A DNA stretch of 64,000 nucleotides from Buchnera aphidicola (Cinara strobi) (GTDB lineage Bacteria; Pseudomonadota; Gammaproteobacteria; Enterobacterales; Enterobacteriaceae): assembly GCF_900560745.1 (NCBI RefSeq), contig NZ_LR025085.1, positions 372,001 through 436,000 on the forward strand, given 5' to 3'. This document shows positions 61,808 to 64,000 of this stretch, piece after piece (positions within the stretch are counted from its first letter, which is position 1; each line of letters opens with the position of its first letter). The notes beneath the pieces are model-generated. The model did not search any database and was not told the origin of the DNA. It saw nothing but the letters and a program-made list of their open reading frames with translations. Both the position numbers and the translations under genes were made by a program.

Positions 61808-63025
61808 ATGAGTTTAATGAAATTACCTATTTATTTAGATTATGCAGCTACAACACCAGTAGACCCTAAAGTAAAAAAAAAGATGAACAAATATTTTTCA
61901 ATAAACGATATTTTCGGGAATCCAGCATCTAGATCACATAAATTTGGCTGGGAAGCTGAAGAAGCTATCGATATTGCAAGAAATAAAATAGCTAAACTTA
62001 TTGGAGCGGATTCAAGGGAAATAATTTTTACTTCCGGGGCTACTGAATCCAATAATTTAGCTATTAAAGGAATTTATGATTTTCATGGTAATAAAAAAAT
62101 ACATATTATCACTAGTCAAATAGAACATAAATCTGTTTTGGATTGTTGTAGATTTTTAGAAAATAAAGGATGTTGTATAACATATTTAAAAACTAATAAA
62201 TATGGTATTATTGACATAGCTGAAATTAAAAAAAAAATTAATAAAAATACATTATTAATTTCAATTATGTACGTTAATAACGAAATTGGATCAATACAAA
62301 AAATCAAAAAAATTGGAGATCTTTGTAAAAAAAGGAAAATTTTTTTTCATGTGGATGCTACTCAAAGTATTGGAAAAATTAAAATAGATATAAAAAATTT
62401 AAATATTGACTTACTTTCCTTTTCTTCGCATAAAATATATGGACCCAAAGGAATTGGTGCCTTATATATACGAAGAAAACCACGTATTCGATTATCACCT
62501 CAAATACATGGAGGTGGACATGAAAGAGGTTTTCGTTCAGGAACACTTCCTGTTCATCAAATCGTAGGTTTTGGAGAGGCATGTAAAATATTAAAAAAAA
62601 ATATGAAAAAAGATATTTTACATACAAATAGTTTACGACATATTTTATGGAATGGATTAAAAGATATTCCAGAAATATATTTAAATAGTCATTTTGATTA
62701 TACTATCGGAAACATAATTAATATTAGTTTTAATTTTATTGAAGGTGAGTCATTACTGATGGCTTTAAAAAATTTAGCAGTCTCATCAGGATCAGCATGC
62801 ACTTCGGCAAGTTTAGAGCCTTCATATGTATTACGAGCTATAGGAGTTAAAGACGAATTAGCCCATAGTTCCATTCGATTTTCCTTAGGTCGCTTTACAA
62901 CTTTAGAAGAAATTAAATATTCAATTATAGCTATCCGAGAAGCTGTTAATAAATTAAGAAAATTATCTCCGTTATGGGATATGTATAAATCTGGTATTAA
63001 TATGGATAAAATTATTTGGAATTAA
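61808..63025 (+). CDS. iscS: Cysteine desulfurase IscS
   Basis: IscS takes sulfur from cysteine for Fe-S clusters, tRNA thiolation (through the Tus relay, also present) and other users. [11 protein letters not shown], the HVDATQS motif, PLP-binding Lys in [10 protein letters not shown] (about 209) and the persulfide Cys in [15 protein letters not shown] (about 331) are intact. The length is 405 (E. coli 404). The next ATG three codons in (MKLPIYLDY) equals the E. coli start and is an alternative. Confidence 0.98.
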   Translation: MSLMKLPIYLDYAATTPVDPKVKKKMNKYFSINDIFGNPASRSHKFGWEAEEAIDIARNKIAKLIGADSREIIFTSGATESNNLAIKGIYDFHGNKKIHIITSQIEHKSVLDCCRFLENKGCCITYLKTNKYGIIDIAEIKKKINKNTLLISIMYVNNEIGSIQKIKKIGDLCKKRKIFFHVDATQSIGKIKIDIKNLNIDLLSFSSHKIYGPKGIGALYIRRKPRIRLSPQIHGGGHERGFRSGTLPVHQIVGFGEACKILKKNMKKDILHTNSLRHILWNGLKDIPEIYLNSHFDYTIGNIINISFNFIEGESLLMALKNLAVSSGSACTSASLEPSYVLRAIGVKDELAHSSIRFSLGRFTTLEEIKYSIIAIREAVNKLRKLSPLWDMYKSGINMDKIIWN

Positions 63026-63053
63026 TACCTTTATATAAAAGGAAATAGAAATT

Positions 63054-63440
63054 ATGGCTTACAGTAAAAAAGTATTAGATCATTATGAAAATCCAAGAAA
63101 TGTTGGATCGTTTTCTGAAAAAAAAAAAAATATAGGAACTAGTTTAGTAGGAGCCCCGGCATGTGGAGATGTCATGAAACTGCAAATTAAAGTGAATGAT
63201 TGTGGAATTATAGAAGACGCTTGTTTTAAAACATATGGATGCGGATCTGCTATTGCTTCTAGTTCATTAATGACAGAATGGGTTAAAGGAAAAACTTTGA
63301 AAGAAGCTAAAAAAATAAAAAATACGGATATCGCGAAAGAATTAGAATTACCACCAGTTAAAATTCATTGCTCTATTTTAGCAGAAGATGCTATTAAAAA
63401 AGCAATTGCAAATTATCATGAAAAAAAAAAAAAAGAATAA
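63054..63440 (+). CDS. iscU: Iron-sulfur cluster scaffold IscU
   Basis: IscU is the scaffold on which clusters are built. Ligands Cys37 (GAPACGD), Asp39, Cys63 (YGCGSA) and Cys106 (IHCS) are present, as is the HscA-binding LPPVK at 99-103. The 128 residues equal E. coli. Runs of 13 A (63118-63130) and 14 A (63421-63434) lie inside the gene. iscA is missing after it. Confidence 0.98.
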   Translation: MAYSKKVLDHYENPRNVGSFSEKKKNIGTSLVGAPACGDVMKLQIKVNDCGIIEDACFKTYGCGSAIASSSLMTEWVKGKTLKEAKKIKNTDIAKELELPPVKIHCSILAEDAIKKAIANYHEKKKKE

Positions 63441-63453
63441 AAAAATTTATATC

Positions 63454-63494
63454 AGTGCTGAAATAAATTAAATTTTATTCAGCACTATTTTTAT
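63454..63494 (+). terminator. Rho-independent terminator between iscU and hscB
   Basis: AGTGCTGAA (63454-63462) and TTCAGCACT (63478-63486) form a perfect 9-bp stem with a 15-nt loop, followed by ATTTTTAT. It sits 14 nt after iscU, where iscA would be in E. coli, and separates iscSU from hscB. Confidence 0.75.
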
Positions 63495-63596
63495 AATAAA
63501 AATAAATGTTTTTCTAAAAATAAAAATAAAATAAAAAATAAATTTTTATTTTATGTACATATTTAAAAAAGCAAATTATTCAATATAGGTTTTTTA

Positions 63597-64000
63597 ATGA
63601 ATTACTTTCATTTATTTAAGATTCCTCAAAAATTTAGAATTAATAAAAAAAAATTAGTTGAAAAATTTTATAAGTTACAATTAAAATATCATCCAGATTT
63701 TATAAAAAAAAAAGATTTAAATAAAAAAAAAAAAATACTAATATCGATTAAAATTAATCAAGGTTTTAAAGTTTTAAAAAATAAATTTTTAAGAGCAAAA
63801 CATTTATTAAAAATTAAGAAAAAAAAATATTGCATTAAAGAGGAAAAGTTTTTTAATCAAGATCAAATATTATTTAAACAATTTCAATTACACGAAAAAA
63901 TAGAAAATATAAAAAAAAAAATAAATTCATTAACAGAAATTAATAATTTAATTGAAAAATTAAATCAAAAAATTAAATTTTATTTTCTAAAATTTAATGA
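63597..64000 (+). CDS. hscB: Co-chaperone HscB (cut by the window edge)
   Basis: HscB is the J-protein that brings IscU to the Hsp70-type chaperone HscA. The frame starts MNYFHLFKIPQKF, like E. coli MDYFTLFGLPARY, and has the J-domain HPD at 32-34. FLRAKHLLKI matches the LMRAEYLLSL segment, and the C-terminal IscU-binding helices follow. 134 codons are inside the window, against 171 in E. coli, with no stop. Lysine content is very high. Confidence 0.93.
   Translation, partial: MNYFHLFKIPQKFRINKKKLVEKFYKLQLKYHPDFIKKKDLNKKKKILISIKINQGFKVLKNKFLRAKHLLKIKKKKYCIKEEKFFNQDQILFKQFQLHEKIENIKKKINSLTEINNLIEKLNQKIKFYFLKFN

Overview
The window is almost certainly a piece of the chromosome of Buchnera aphidicola, the obligate aphid endosymbiont, or a very close relative. 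Three things point there. The DNA is extremely AT-rich and full of long A runs. Nearly every gene is a clear gammaproteobacterial (E. coli-type) orthologue. Gene order follows E. coli blocks with many genes missing. I see no insertion sequence, prophage, CRISPR array or recently acquired gene block. Two features are Buchnera hallmarks: a split rRNA operon, with tRNA-Glu and 23S behind aroE and no 16S, and retained aromatic and branched-chain amino-acid genes (aroE, aroB, aroK, ilvC, ilvD, dapF) in an otherwise minimal genome.

Layout. Positions 1-3100 hold 23S rRNA (its 3' end lies outside the window) and tRNA-Glu, minus strand. Positions 3.2-5.6 kb hold aroE, divergent from def-fmt. Positions 5.7-25.2 kb are one long minus-strand block of translation genes in classic order: tusDCB, then the str operon (rpsL-rpsG-fusA-tufA), the S10 operon (rpsJ to rpsQ), the spc operon (rplN to secY and rpmJ) and the alpha operon (rpsM-rpsK-rpsD-rpoA-rplQ). 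Positions 25.7-29.2 kb hold trpS-rpe-aroB-aroK in reverse transcription order. Positions 29.4-41 kb are mixed housekeeping: tRNA-Ser, nfuA, bioH, ssb, dusA, dnaB, ruvX, hemW, trmB, mutY-yggX, sbcB, tRNA-Asn and tRNA-Ile2. Positions 41-49.2 kb hold a decayed dut, rplI-rpsR-rpsF, miaA, pgi, tRNA-Gly, rpmE, hslVU and zapB. Positions 49.5-52.6 kb hold fpr, one unrecognised 299-residue gene and dapF. Positions 53-61.5 kb hold the tRNA-Arg/His/Pro cluster, rho, trxA, rep, ilvC, ilvD and tRNA-Trp. Positions 61.8-64 kb hold iscS, iscU and the start of hscB.

How the genes work together. Most of the window builds and charges the translation machinery: ribosomal proteins, elongation factors, tRNAs, tRNA modification by TusBCD, MiaA, DusA and TrmB, N-terminal formylation and deformylation, and TrpRS. 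A second set supplies host-needed amino acids (shikimate pathway, valine/isoleucine, lysine/meso-DAP). A third makes iron-sulfur clusters (IscS, IscU, HscB, NfuA, YggX, plus Fpr and thioredoxin for reducing power) that IlvD, MutY and HemW need.

Erosion shows in several ways: genes missing from inside conserved blocks, long empty spacers, a dUTPase that has lost its active-site motifs, C-terminal truncation of Def and YggX, and A runs of 13-16 inside def and iscU. Regulators are almost absent. Even so, several spacers carry well-formed sigma70-type promoters and a few notable perfect palindromes. The best candidate for something undescribed is the orphan gene at 50381-51280. It has its own promoter, a leader of about 320 nt, a terminal hairpin, and a composition unlike its neighbours.
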